In this document: positions 12,201 through 21,597 of the stretch, piece after piece
Numbering within the stretch: the stretch's first letter is position 1
Layout of the letters: every line of letters begins with the position of its first letter
NCBI GenBank assembly: GCA_949987565.1
Contig: OX465121.1
Span: forward strand, 6,218,774 to 6,282,773
Direction of reading: 5' to 3'
Length of the DNA stretch: 64,000 nt
Source of the DNA: Luidia sarsii
Taxonomy: Eukaryota; Echinodermata; Asteroidea; Paxillosida; Luidiidae
Program-made: the position numbers and the translations under genes
The notes under the pieces: generated by a model
Told to the model about the DNA's origin: nothing
The model's database searches: none
Seen by the model: only the letters and a program-made list of their open reading frames with translations

Positions 12201-14081
12201 TCTTCCTCCTCCTACTTCTCTTCCTCCTCTTCTTCTTCCTCCTCCTCTCCCTCCTCCTTCTCCTCCTTATCTTCTTCCTCCTTCTCCTCCACGTCCTCCT
12301 CCTCCACTTCCTCCTCCTCCTCACCCTCCTCATCATCATGTTCATCCCCCATCATCCTCATCACAGCCACCATAATGTCCCTAACAACATCATTGTCACC
12401 TCATGATCAATATTCTTTCTTCTTAACAATTATTTTGTGATAAAATAGTCACAGTGCACGCAGCGTCAGATGTCTGAAGAGCCAGAGACTAACGACCTAT
12501 CATGATCTTCGTTTTCAGCTCTTGAAGGCGGTAAGGTTTCGAAGCATTTGTAAGATCAAGACAATATCAAGCACCTACATGGCCTCGTCAGGAATGGTAG
12601 CCGAACCGGAGAAGATTATCTACGAGGGCGAGCAAGAAAGATGGCAGCACTTGGCGGACCTGGTCAACTTTGCCTTCGCTCTCAAAGACACACTGGATAC
12701 CATCAATCAACAATCCTTCAATAACTTCGTCATGAAAGTCGGTAAGAATCACCAAGCTGCCTGCTTACTCCTTCAATCAATTATTCCGTGCCATCAAATC
12801 CAAAAAATAATCTTGAAAATGACGGACGTATTTCCAACCGAGACTTCTTAACCCGAGTTCACAGATCAATACAAAAAAAATAGTAATCATTTACTAAATG
12901 AATAGGTATAACCCGGGATTCTTCCACTGACAATTTTATGGTTCTTTCTGTTCAGGACTGAACCACGGCCCAGTACTTGCTGGGGTGATTGGGGCAAGGA
13001 AGCCCCACTACGACATCTGGGGAAACACGGTCAATGTATCCAGCAGAATGGAAAGCACCGGAAAACCAGGGAATATACAGGTAAGCCTAAAACTACCCTA
13101 CAGAAAAAACAAAATAGGATTAAGTGTCTTTTTCTTTCGGCACGAGCTCCACCGGTACACATTCGAACGTCCCAGACCATTAATAAGCAAAATGATGATC
13201 AAGTTTTATGAAAACACATTTCATGTCTAGAGTTCAGAAACAATTGTCTTTCTGCTTTCGGCACAAGCTTCATCGGTACACATTCGAACGTCCCAGACCA
13301 TTAATAAGCAAAATGATGATCAAGTTTTATGAAAACACATTTCATGTCTAGAGTTCAGAAACAATTATCTTTCTGCTTTCGGCACAAGCTTCATCGATAC
13401 ACATTCGAACGCCCCAGTCCCTATTAATAAGCAAAGGTACTTGCTGGGGTGATTGGGGCAAGGAAGGAAGTATAATGTGTTCTCGCAATTGTTTTAATTT
13501 CATCCTAATTGTATATACCTAATTCTTGTATTCACTTATTATCCGGTTCTAACTGCTGTAATTACATATTTGTATGTTAGGTTCATTTTTATCTTGATCT
13601 TTTTTCTTCTTTTTTCTGATTTAGTATGCATCATAATATTATATATATATTTAATATGTTCTCTAAGGCTTTTTAATACTGCTCTTGCTTTTATGTTTTG
13701 CTATTTTATTAGGTTTTGTGGAATTCATTTTTTGTAATGCGCTTTTGAACAGGCTGGTCCTGGAGAGAGCGCAATATAAGTTGAATAAATTATTATTATT
13801 ATAAAATGATGATCAGGTTTTATGAAAACTAAGTCATCAGTCACAAAGAAAAGCAATTGCGAGAGGGTGGGGTTGCAGAACAGTATTGGATTGGGGAATT
13901 CTCAACGGATGCACCTTTTCTTGGACAGGTTATTGAGGACACGATGAAAGTACTCAAGAGGTTCGGCTTCAAGTTCCAGCAGAGGGGTTACGTCAAGGTC
14001 AAGGGCAAAGGTGAACTCTTGACCTTTTACCTGGTTGGCAAGGAGGACAAACCAACCCGTCTGCCCAACATGGTTGCATGA
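258..14081 (+). CDS. ADCY3: Adenylyl cyclase type 3 orthologue, 3' fourteen exons (5' part outside window)
   Basis: Makes cAMP from ATP at the plasma or ciliary membrane. Exons: 258-416, 3563-3704, 5050-5124, 5977-6089, 6556-6717, 8104-8308, 8841-8942, 9858-10003, 10801-10897, 10996-11154, 11677-11823, 12519-12741, 12956-13080, 13929-14081. All have AG/GT borders and compatible phases, giving 668 residues and one stop. Order seen: end of C1a ([11 protein letters not shown], then a GGIPG-RVHIS join), a variable acidic C1b linker, the second six-helix membrane block (exons at 6.5-10.9 kb), then C2 ([50 protein letters not shown]). The C2 text fits vertebrate ADCY3 better than other classes, notably [14 protein letters not shown] and [16 protein letters not shown]. 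The C2 Asp, Asn and Arg of the [12 protein letters not shown] segment are present. In C1a the residue after VWST is Ala where I expect Asp. Missing: the N terminus, first membrane block and most of C1a. Confidence 0.95.
900..1165 (+). repeat. Polypurine tract
   Basis: About 265 bases almost free of C and poor in T on the plus strand, in an ADCY3 intron. It keeps accidental frames open (Phe/Leu/Pro-rich on the minus strand, Lys/Arg/Gly-rich on the plus strand). Confidence 0.8.
1828..2000. repeat. GATCCTAGCAGGACC-family repeat, head-to-head double copy
   Basis: Two inverted copies meet in the middle: gatcctagcaggacctttc on the left and gaaaggtcctgttaggatt on the right. The outer parts are the shared lead sequence (AAATCTAGTGGGCC on the left, gtaatttagtcagtaagcag on the right). 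Confidence 0.8.
2480..2606 (+). repeat. GATCCTAGCAGGACC-family repeat
   Basis: Single copy with the full lead sequence (gcaaactgcttactgac, gggcctggcgtttcgatcc) and the ending cctttctcaaaggcagag. Confidence 0.8.
3790..4330. repeat. Dispersed element with inverted copies elsewhere
   Basis: Sequence around gagtaaacaacccctgaagt and ggtaccaaatgaatgagcga recurs in reverse at about 23655-24050. Its right part (gaaagctaatggtatactct, ctgtgctgggtcac) recurs in reverse at about 47668-47790 and as a short piece at 18718-18745. It lies in an ADCY3 intron. Confidence 0.7.
5489..5945. mobile_element. Short inverted-repeat element (MITE-like), about 457 bp
   Basis: Ends are imperfect inverted repeats of about 45 bases: 5489-5533 (acactatgaagatctaaacc ...) and 5901-5945, whose complement begins acactttgaacatctaaatg. 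Both inner ends read GATGAAAATGTCATT or GGTGAAAATGTCATT. There is no coding capacity. It lies in the ADCY3 intron before the exon at 5977, so its right edge is only 31 bases from that acceptor. Confidence 0.65.
6945..7075. repeat. GATCCTAGCAGGACC-family repeat, rearranged copy
   Basis: The lead sequence on the plus strand is followed by the core in inverted form (ctgcctttgagaaaggtcc, gctaggatcgaaacgtcag). Confidence 0.75.
8545..8665 (+). repeat. GATCCTAGCAGGACC-family repeat
   Basis: Copy in an ADCY3 intron directly after the exon ending at 8308. Shorter or partial copies lie near 5445-5484, 25250-25380, 25590-25632, 32160-32205, 43497-43570, 52200-52285 and 60045-60170. Confidence 0.8.
9062..9795 (+). 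repeat. Tandem array, about 115-150 bp unit, six copies
   Basis: Units start near 9062, 9181, 9296, 9411, 9563 and 9685, each with gtgtggctctgagaagagcc, ggaaggtttgcacggtgggt and a form of gtttgcagtgacaccatgtg. Two units carry the extra piece aacaccatgcgggaataata. Intronic in ADCY3. Related single units lie at about 41735-41893. Confidence 0.85.
11868..12341 (+). repeat. (TCC)n-like polypyrimidine tract, about 470 bp
   Basis: Nearly pure C/T on the plus strand, built of CTC, TTC and CCT triplets, in the ADCY3 intron between the exons ending at 11823 and starting at 12519. The triplet period keeps long Ser-, Leu- and Arg-rich frames open on both strands; none is a gene. Confidence 0.9.
13125..13436 (+). 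repeat. Tandem repeat, about 120 bp unit, 2.6 copies
   Basis: The unit includes tttcggcacaagcttcatcg, attcgaacgtcccagacc and aacacatttcatgtctagag. It is cut by the inserted sequence at 13437-13802; a remnant (aatgatgatcaggttttatg) continues at 13804. Confidence 0.8.
13437..13802 (+). mobile_element. Retroposon-like insertion ending in (TTA)n, with an ADCY3 exon fragment at its 5' end
   Basis: The right end (gcgcaatataagttgaataa followed by attattattat) looks like the 3' tail of a truncated LINE. The left 30 bases, 13437-13466, are identical to exon bases 12973-13002. It interrupts the third copy of the 120-bp tandem repeat. Confidence 0.55.
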
Positions 14082-17000
14082 AGTGGTTCCCTTGTACAGC
14101 TCTATGGATTTTTATATGCAGTACCGGATATATCGGGTTGCAAGAATTAACCCGTTCTTGCACATGCTCGGAATGTTGTAAATGAAATTGGCTATTAGAA
14201 CCGAAACCCTAAAGAAGCGTCTCTTTTTTATAGGCTTCGGGGATTGAAACATTCCTGATTACAAATTTATAATTCACTTCTCTGCTTCATTGCTTTCGAC
14301 GTTTTGGCTGCGTTCATTAATCAGAACTCTTGATATAGTGGCTAACACTTTGCTTTCGATTTAGCCGTTCGGATTGGTTCAGAGGTAGTCACGTGTCATG
14401 ATTTAATGAGTGACGTAGAAAAGGTGGCTGTGCTTTCTTGATTAATATCTTAAACACATGAGACGTCGGAATGATTTATGAGAAGAAATACAGTTTAATA
14501 AGCAGCTATTTTCAAGCAGAATTAGAAACAAACGGGCGAATCATGTCTCAATTTTCCGAACCAATTTATAATTTTTTCCGAAGTAGAAGTGGAATTTCAT
14601 ACAGTAGTCGCGGTCTGGAATAAGATTCGTGACTCAACCACAACCAAATGTAAAAAACTACTTCTGTATTCAACTTTGATTTCAAGTGCAGGGGCTAGTG
14701 GATACATTATTGAATTCATATTCACCAAAATGACACCTTGAATGATATTCTTTTTGTAGTATTTTGCAAAGTTGTCTGGACATGAAAGCATACCATCAAA
14801 GCCATTACACTCTAATCTCCATCATTTCTTTGTTTCTCAAGATATCCACCTGCGTCTCTCTACAGGTGTAAGTAATGTCTCATTTCAATCTTTGAGTTTC
14901 TGTCAGAATCATCTGTCGATTGGAAATTCCAAATGCACCTACTAATTAGAATAAATATGCACTCTAATTTGTTGAAGTAAACTAACCCTTAAATCGAAAA
15001 CATCGGCCTTAATTTGCTGCGTTGTTGGATAATTGGTTCGGGGCATCAAGAGAAAAATCAATTGATATGTAAAACAGGGAACTTGGTTCCGACATTTTGA
15101 GATGGATAAAATATTTCAGATGGAGGAGGTGATTTGGTAAAAGCCAAGTAGATTGCTTTTGAGAATCATCAAATTACATACTTCTTTTCCTTGCAAAATA
15201 TAATGTTTATAATGTGAATAATTATTTAACGAAGTATAAGAAGATCAAATGTGCAATAACATCGATTGTGTGCAAAGTTTTGACCGAACGTTCCTTGAAT
15301 ATCCTGTAAATGCCAGATAGATTTCACATTCAATGACTACCGACGGAAATATACGTGTCAGGTTATATGCTATCTGTGTGCTATTTCAACAAACACGAGA
15401 GAATGCTATTATAGTATCAGAAATAGTAATTTATCCAATCGTTATTGTAAATAGTTGTGAAAATATTTATGTTGATTTTTCAGTAAGGGGTAGAAAGATG
15501 TATACATGTAGTATATTTTCTTTCATTTTGATTCAATTTATAAAAGCAGATGAAGAAAGTGCAAATGAGTTAATTTTATAGACAACACCTGCTGATAACG
15601 AACAAAATTATTTTGAAAAGAAATTCAGCGAAACTTGAAGATTCGTATCATATCCTCATAATTGTATTTGAACTCGAATTTGAATTTAGATGTTTCGATA
15701 TATTTCCCAGCTAACCTACAGGCTCTGATCTAGCTTATTAATTATTATACCATTCAGGATATAGCATTGCGATACTTTGGTCGACTTGCTGGAACTTTGG
15801 AAGAATCATCAGATTGCACTATTTTCTTAAACAATTTACGACATAGCTTATAATCAAACATTAGCAAACATTAGCAACTGCATTCTTTGGGTTCGAAGTG
15901 CCTTCATCGTTGTGGAAATATTTGAGCCAAGAACTAAAGTAAACAGAGAGCCAGAGTTAACATTACAGAATCGGGTCATCCGACGATTTAAAAATATCTG
16001 ACTTTGGGGAAACTAGTAAATATCATAAATCTATGATTCTTGTTCTGCGTTCTCTATTTCGCAGTAACATATTTTTTGTTATTTTAAAGTTGAAATTGTC
16101 CACCGGAGTGAGTAAAAAAAAAGTCTGTCTGTCTGTTGGAAAAAAAGTCTCTGCACCCAATGAATGCGGTAATTTCATCCCTGAACAATTCTATAGAAAT
16201 ATACCCGCACTGTATGATGTATGCATGGTTTTTGTGGTCCTGATTGAAAAGCGCCTTTTCGGTTAGAAGCATTACTAATTATGAGCCTTGAAGCGGCTTC
16301 TGAGACGCATTCCGTCTGATGCTTCTTTCTAATCAAGGAAAGGACGATGTCCTTACGTCGACTCGTGAAACATCTGGTTTCTTTGTTTGACTTGATTCAA
16401 AGAAATCAAAGCGGTACCGTCACTCTGCATAAAATCAGTACATATACTTTTTGTCTGATAATTAAGATATATGATTTATTTAAGGATTATGTTAATCATG
16501 TTTTACTGGAAATGCAGCATCCTATTATTGTCAAAACGTATCAAACCCACTCAGGTACAGTGCAGTGTAACCTTGCAAGCACAGATGAAATCACCTGTAA
16601 AATGGCCATGTTTTACCCTTTGCACCTGTTCGAGGGACATTCACTTTGAGCACTAAATGCATGGGAATGATTTCACACATCTGGAAATGGTATTCAAACA
16701 CATTAGTGCCTTAATGACTGCCAAGCGTCATCCCATGATGCACCCATTCAATGTGGATCCATGGACAAACACATCACTTCATGCAAACCAGAGAACTTAA
16801 TCATTGTCAATAACTTGGTTATTTCAATTGTTCACTATACTGTGTGTTACGTTTAACAACTATAATGTGCGAGTTGAAATTCGAGATGATATAAATGTTT
16901 TGTCTGTGTTAATTCCGATTTTTGGTTATCCAATAAAATAATCCCCATCGCATATCATGACATGGTCTTTTGATTGCATTGTAAGTGTTAAGGAGTGCCA

Positions 17001-17282
17001 ATACTAATTCTGTACACTCATACAGGTTGTTTAGTTAAATTCCGATTCAAAACCAGCAACGCAGATGTAAGGCAATGTCTGCATCCCAGATCGATTTCAC
17101 GAAGTCTTGCGATCCAACGTAAACCAACTTAAGATGGGTTATCCATCGTGGTCGCAAGATGTACTTAATTATGGCCTGTGCATCGCTCATCGTCTTACGA
17201 TTGGTCGTTAGTAACGATGAAGGAAATCCTAGACATGTCGATAGAAGTGCAGTTGTGACATTCAGCGCTTGATGGTCATCAT
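14082..17282. other. Noncoding stretch between ADCY3 and the next gene
   Basis: AT-rich, with no convincing coding region. It probably holds the ADCY3 3' UTR: AATAAA occurs at 14950-14955 and 16932-16937. The piece 17040-17290 resembles a dispersed repeat also seen near 34205-34265 (cttacgatgggttagccatcg). The minus-strand gene ends at 17283, so the two genes are tail to tail. Confidence 0.5.
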
Positions 17283-18338
17283 TTATTCCTTTATTGGTAT
17301 TTCTTGAGACGATACGCATCGATATTTAGAGACACTTTCCAAGTTGTCTTGGCAGACATTGAAGAAAAGTGTCTCAATCACAAGCGAGGTGAGATTCCTT
17401 GGTCTGCCCGAGTTCGTCTTGAGTTTCTTGCCGGTCACAACAGACAACACCGTCTTACACCTCTGGTACTCATCCTCGCAAATCCTGGCTTCCAGCGTCA
17501 CTGCGCATGCGCCCACGGACGCTAGTGATTGGTCAGTAACGAGTGACGTCTGCAACATGGTGGTCAAATGGCCACTTTGATGGCGGCTCCAGAGTTCCTC
17601 CAGTCCCCTGATGTCCGTGCAGCGACAGATGAACTGGATGCATTTCAGCTTGGTGTCGTCGACGAAGACGCCTTTCAATCTTTCAAGATGGTCGACCGCT
17701 GTGTCGATCTCCGAGGAACTCTGGATGAGACGTTTGAAGAAGGGATCCCTGAGACTGGAAAGGAGGTTTCCGAATGGGTCCTTGGAATCTCCTCCTTCCT
17801 CCTCCTCCTCCTCATCATCACTGTCCTTCGTCTCTTTATCCCTCCTGCGATGAACAGCACAACGGCACCTCACTTTACGCGCCGGGTGGACTTTTGGAAG
17901 TGCGCCCTCGTACGGCAAGGGATGGCCATTCCATTTCTGCTTGGTCGGAGACAAGTTACAAGCTCCGTCTTCAGTCGTCGACTTTCCTGCTTGGCCGCCC
18001 TTGTCACATGACTCGTGTGGTCTTGGCGTCATTATACTTTGAATGTCTACTTCGATCGTGATTTTACCTGCAAAAATCCAAAGTTGGATTTGTTTAATAG
18101 AGAATAAGCCTACACACAATTTATAAAAGCAATCGTTCAAATAGAAAATCAAAAATTTTCATCTAATAAAATATCTACTACCATTTGTAATTCATTTCGG
18201 TTGTTGTTCGTTACATAATAAGATACATGTACTTTAATTTGGCAGTCTTACTTTGCTTGGAAGGCGGAGCTGAGACGGCTCTGGTCCATTTAGATTCCCT
18301 TCTGTTCAATCGACCACCTTGTCCTGACATACTCGACT
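17283..18338 (-). CDS. Acidic protein with a compact C-terminal domain (two exons; possibly the 3' end of the death-domain gene)
   Basis: Exons 18338-18252 and 18067-17283 join in phase (A|GT makes Ser) and end at a stop. An in-frame Met at 18330-18328 (MSGQGGRLNRRES) would give about 287 residues. The first part is basic and polar, followed by an acidic run (DSDDEEEEEEGGDSKD). The C-terminal 130 residues look folded: helices around DHLERLKGVF and LKCIQFICRC, then LEELWSRHQSGHL, LVTDQSLASVGA, VTLEARICEDEYQRCKTVL. I recall a similar W-x3-SG-x-L ... EDEY-x2-C pattern at the ends of invertebrate immune-type multidomain proteins, but cannot name a family. A good acceptor precedes the first exon, so more coding sequence may lie upstream. 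Entering from the death-domain exon at 24246 in its simplest phase would hit a stop, so either an exon is missing, another donor is used, or these are two genes. Confidence 0.6.
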
Positions 18339-18867
18339 CTGCAATCAGAAAATCAAGAACTTATTGATTCTGCCATTTATCAATGAGAACCTCGTCAGAA
18401 GAGTGTGATGATTCAATTTCCAAACACATTGACTTTCTATTTACTTATCAATTCATTTAAAAGCATATTTATAGAGGGAAGGCCCATCTAGTTAAGGCTG
18501 ATAACTTGGGCCTCTTAAAAAGTACAGTAGAAAAAATAACAACATTACAAACACAGATACACAAAATAGTAACAAGCATCAATGACGCAAATCAAAACAC
18601 TCAAATTTAACAGCCCCACAGTAAAAAGTTCACTTACATTAGAAAATAATCTTTAAAAAATATAGGTAGAATAGGTGCTTTAATTAATTGATGACGTCAT
18701 AGTCTATAGTGTTTGTATTTGTGACCCGGCACAGCATTATGGGAAATGTATTCTCAGTACATGTACTTCTTACTGACGTCACGTTTCTACTAGAAACAGC
18801 GAGATCCGCCATCTTGGAGTACACACATACGCTTTCGCTCGCACATTTGTGTTCGTTTAACGTTACG

Positions 18868-19111
18868 TTAGTCATCATGGCGAATTCGAATGCTGCACGG
18901 TCGGCTTATTACAGTTCTCTCGACATTCTCGGCTTTATTGCTGAAATAGATCCGCACACAATTAACCCGCGACAACCATTTCGTCCATCTTTTTAGCGAA
19001 AGTGTACGAGTTGCGTCACCTTCTCTTGTCAGTACAGCGGGTAAACGATACAAATATTTCTTATCACGATCCCCCTGCTTCCACAGCCAAGGACAGCGCA
19101 AAAGTTAATCA
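18868..19111 (-). pseudogene. THAP-domain transposase fragment
   Basis: The minus strand begins MINFCAVLGCGSR, then shifts by one base into a frame with YRLPAVLTREGD and RTLSLKRWTKWLSRVN. The C-x4-C pair, the (F/Y)YR(L/I)P block and the late Trp match the first half of the THAP zinc finger of P-element-like transposases. The second zinc-ligand pair (Cys, His) is not visible, so this is a broken exon. Similar remnants lie in the other three copies of the element. Confidence 0.55.
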
Positions 19112-19510
19112 TCTTTCAACAAAACAAGTACCTCCAATCCATGGTACAACCACGGAGGAATAAAAAGAGATTCCTCCATGGCACAACTAGTAATACTATA
19201 GTAAAAAGCAGAAGTAGTAGTAGTAGTACAACTACGACGAGTTCAAAACTTGCCGCCATGCATGTGGAGTTGTTTGTATGCACAGCTGACATAGTAACGG
19301 CGGTGACGTGCTCATGTGTGTAATCCAAGATGGCCGATAAACAAAACCGTGACGTCATCGAAGACGGGTCTATACGGAGACGCGAACCTGGATTACGAGG
19401 AGAGTCCCAGCATCACACTGACCCATCGAGATGAGCCACATGCGACGTTGGTGTTTGCGGGAGTTTTTTAAACACCTTATACAGCCCAGTCGTGCTGAGA
19501 AAAAAAAAAG

Positions 19511-19600
19511 TGAAAAATACCCCCGGGATCGAACCACGAATCTACACGTTGGCAGTCGAGCGTCTTTCACACAAGGCCACTTGTGTTACGCAACAGTTTC
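19511..19600 (-). repeat. tRNA-like sequence inside the mobile element
   Basis: The minus strand reads gtggccttgtgtgaaagacg ... ctcgactgcc ... gtggttcgatccc, resembling an A box and a B box, then a T run. Further copies: about 20250-20340 (-), 21770-21860 (+), 22510-22600 (+) and 49090-49170 (-). They look like SINE heads, not working tRNA genes. Confidence 0.6.
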
Positions 19601-20504
19601 GGATATCTTACACGTAAAAAAAAGTGAAAAAGGGTATTTACAAAAAACGAAAACAAGAGCTGTTTTTGAAAGACCGAAACAACTAAGAAAAAAAATTGAA
19701 AAGGAAAACAAAACAGAACGAAGACAAGAGCCGTTTCGGAAGACCGAAATAGATGGACAAAAGAGGGGAGAAAAAACAAATTGTATAGAAAAAAAAAACG
19801 AAAACAAAAGCTGTTTCGGAAGACCAAACAGCTAAAAATGAATAGAACAAAAAAAAAAACAATTAAAAAATCAAAGTTTGCGAGAAAAAAAGTTATGCGG
19901 TGTCAGACCAAGCTTTCAGATCCCCGGGACCTCCAGGGTTGTCCCGTGTGCACGGATCTATTAGAGCTCTTAAGGCCTCGGTACCGGTCCACCGCACGTC
20001 CTTCCCTGCCCATCCATATAGGCCCGTAGACCCACGCGCCATGTGAGGGAGGAAACACAGCGGCCCCTAGACCTTGGCCGCCGAGTCGACCAAATGCTTG
20101 TGTCCCTTTACGAAGGCGCGAACCTGGATTACGAGGACAGTCCCAGCGTCACAGCGACCCATCTAGATGCGCCACATGCGACGTTGGTGTTTGCGGGAGT
20201 TTTTTAAACACCTTATACCGCACTATCGTGCTGAGAAAAAAAAGTGAAAAATTCCCCCGGGATCGAACCACGAACCTACACGTTGGCAGGCGAGCGTCTT
20301 TCACACAAGGCCACTTGTGTTACGCAACAGTTACGGACATCTTATACATGTTAGCGAACCCGATTAAAATTACGGGGCATGGCCGTTGGCGGCGGGCTTT
20401 TGGATTTCGTCGCGAGTAAAGGGTGCAGCACACTAAAATACTTCCGTAAGCCATAATTATTATGCATGGCGCAGTACAATGGCATGCATGTACAAAATTG
20501 TTCA

Positions 20505-21597
20505 AAATTGTTTGCATATGTACAAAACCTGTTGCTTCAGGTTGAAACTTTGCTTGAGTTTAGAATCGACAATATTAAAGGTCAACTGCAATGCATTTTG
20601 GAATTCGTTTTTATTATTTCAAATAATACTATGTTGTCAGTAAAATACATCCATGCATTTTTTCCGAATTTTAAACAGTGGGAAAGAGTTTTTATTTAAT
20701 TATTTAAGTTTGGAAGGGGGAGCAGCCACGTCCCCGTGGAGGACGTCCTTGGTGACGTTAGCGGATGAAGACTCGTCCATTACTCTTGTCGAGGAACTAT
20801 TATATTGTACGCTCGTAAATACCAACAGTCAGTGCACGTTTCTCAAGAGAACCGATTTCGGGAGTAAATATCGACAAACCATGTGACACGCCAGCCAGAT
20901 TCGTTGTTGAAGATTGCAGCAGTGGAATAAACATGCATTTATTCCCTGACGATCCTAGAATAAGCCGCATTTTGACGTCACTTGAAAATCACGCTGACAC
21001 GACCGAAATAATCCGACCCGTCAAATCGTGCAGTGCAGTGTCCATTTCGAAGCTTGTTTTCACGGACACCATCCGGGCTCATACGTGTATGGTTTGGCAA
21101 CGTGTTCCCGTCTGTGGCCATAGGAAAACTATTTTCAGAATCTCTATCCGTGTTTTCGACTTAGAATTCATCTGATTCCGAAGAAAAAAATTGTCGAAAG
21201 ACGTCTCGGCCAACAAAGTTGTCAGGTTTTTCTCGCCGAGAAAAAGACTGGTGCCACGCTAAAAAAAATGTGCATTATCTACTGAACGCGTCAGGGAAAC
21301 TCTCCAACTATCTAAGTGCATACGGCTTTCGCGGGGAGAGAAAAAAAATCTGCGTTCATCCGGTGACGTAAAGAACAGCGACCTCAATAACTACGAGCAT
21401 AATTTTAATTAATTAAAAAAGGCTTTTAATGAGCCTAAAACACAAAATTTATGTTTGATCTGGAATTACAATGTACCAATCAACATATTTAATGCCAAAT
21501 CGGGATTTTCTAATTTTTTCACCTCAGTTGACCTTTAAAGGTAAAATTTAACTGACATGACATGATTTTCACGTCAAACCTCACTAACATTTTCACT
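20505..21597. other. Spacer of the large inverted repeat
   Basis: About 1.1 kb between the two arms, with no gene seen. It includes gaaactttgcttgagtttag (near 20545), which is the reverse of the right end of the third element copy near 49430. Confidence 0.6.

Larger units (their letters stand above)
18766..20504 (+). mobile_element. Left arm of a large inverted repeat (composite THAP-type element)
   Basis: Outer part, to about 19377: an inverted-repeat element (both ends close to TATAGACCC ... TGACGTCACG, with gccatcttgga inside) whose minus strand carries the start of a THAP-like zinc-finger frame. Inner part: two direct repeats (about 19379-19615 and 20113-20350), each with a tRNA-like sequence, flanking about 500 bases that contain units with gtttcggaagaccgaaa. 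The arm repeats in reverse at 21598-23355. Confidence 0.8.

Noticed and set aside
11737..12406. Arg/Lys-, Leu- and Ser-rich frames of about 200 residues
   Set aside because: All come from the (TCC)n-like tract in an ADCY3 intron and from the reverse of the exon at 11677-11823.
17568..18061. Plus-strand frames of 95-147 residues
   Set aside because: They are the reverse of the acidic-protein exon (17283-18067), which has splice sites and sensible composition on the minus strand.
19915..20095. A run of common restriction sites (CCCGGG, GAGCTC, GGTACC, GTCGAC) suggesting cloning-vector sequence
   Set aside because: The same stretch occurs with small differences in three places (also about 22030-22205 and 48755-48930) inside repeated elements, so it is native DNA.
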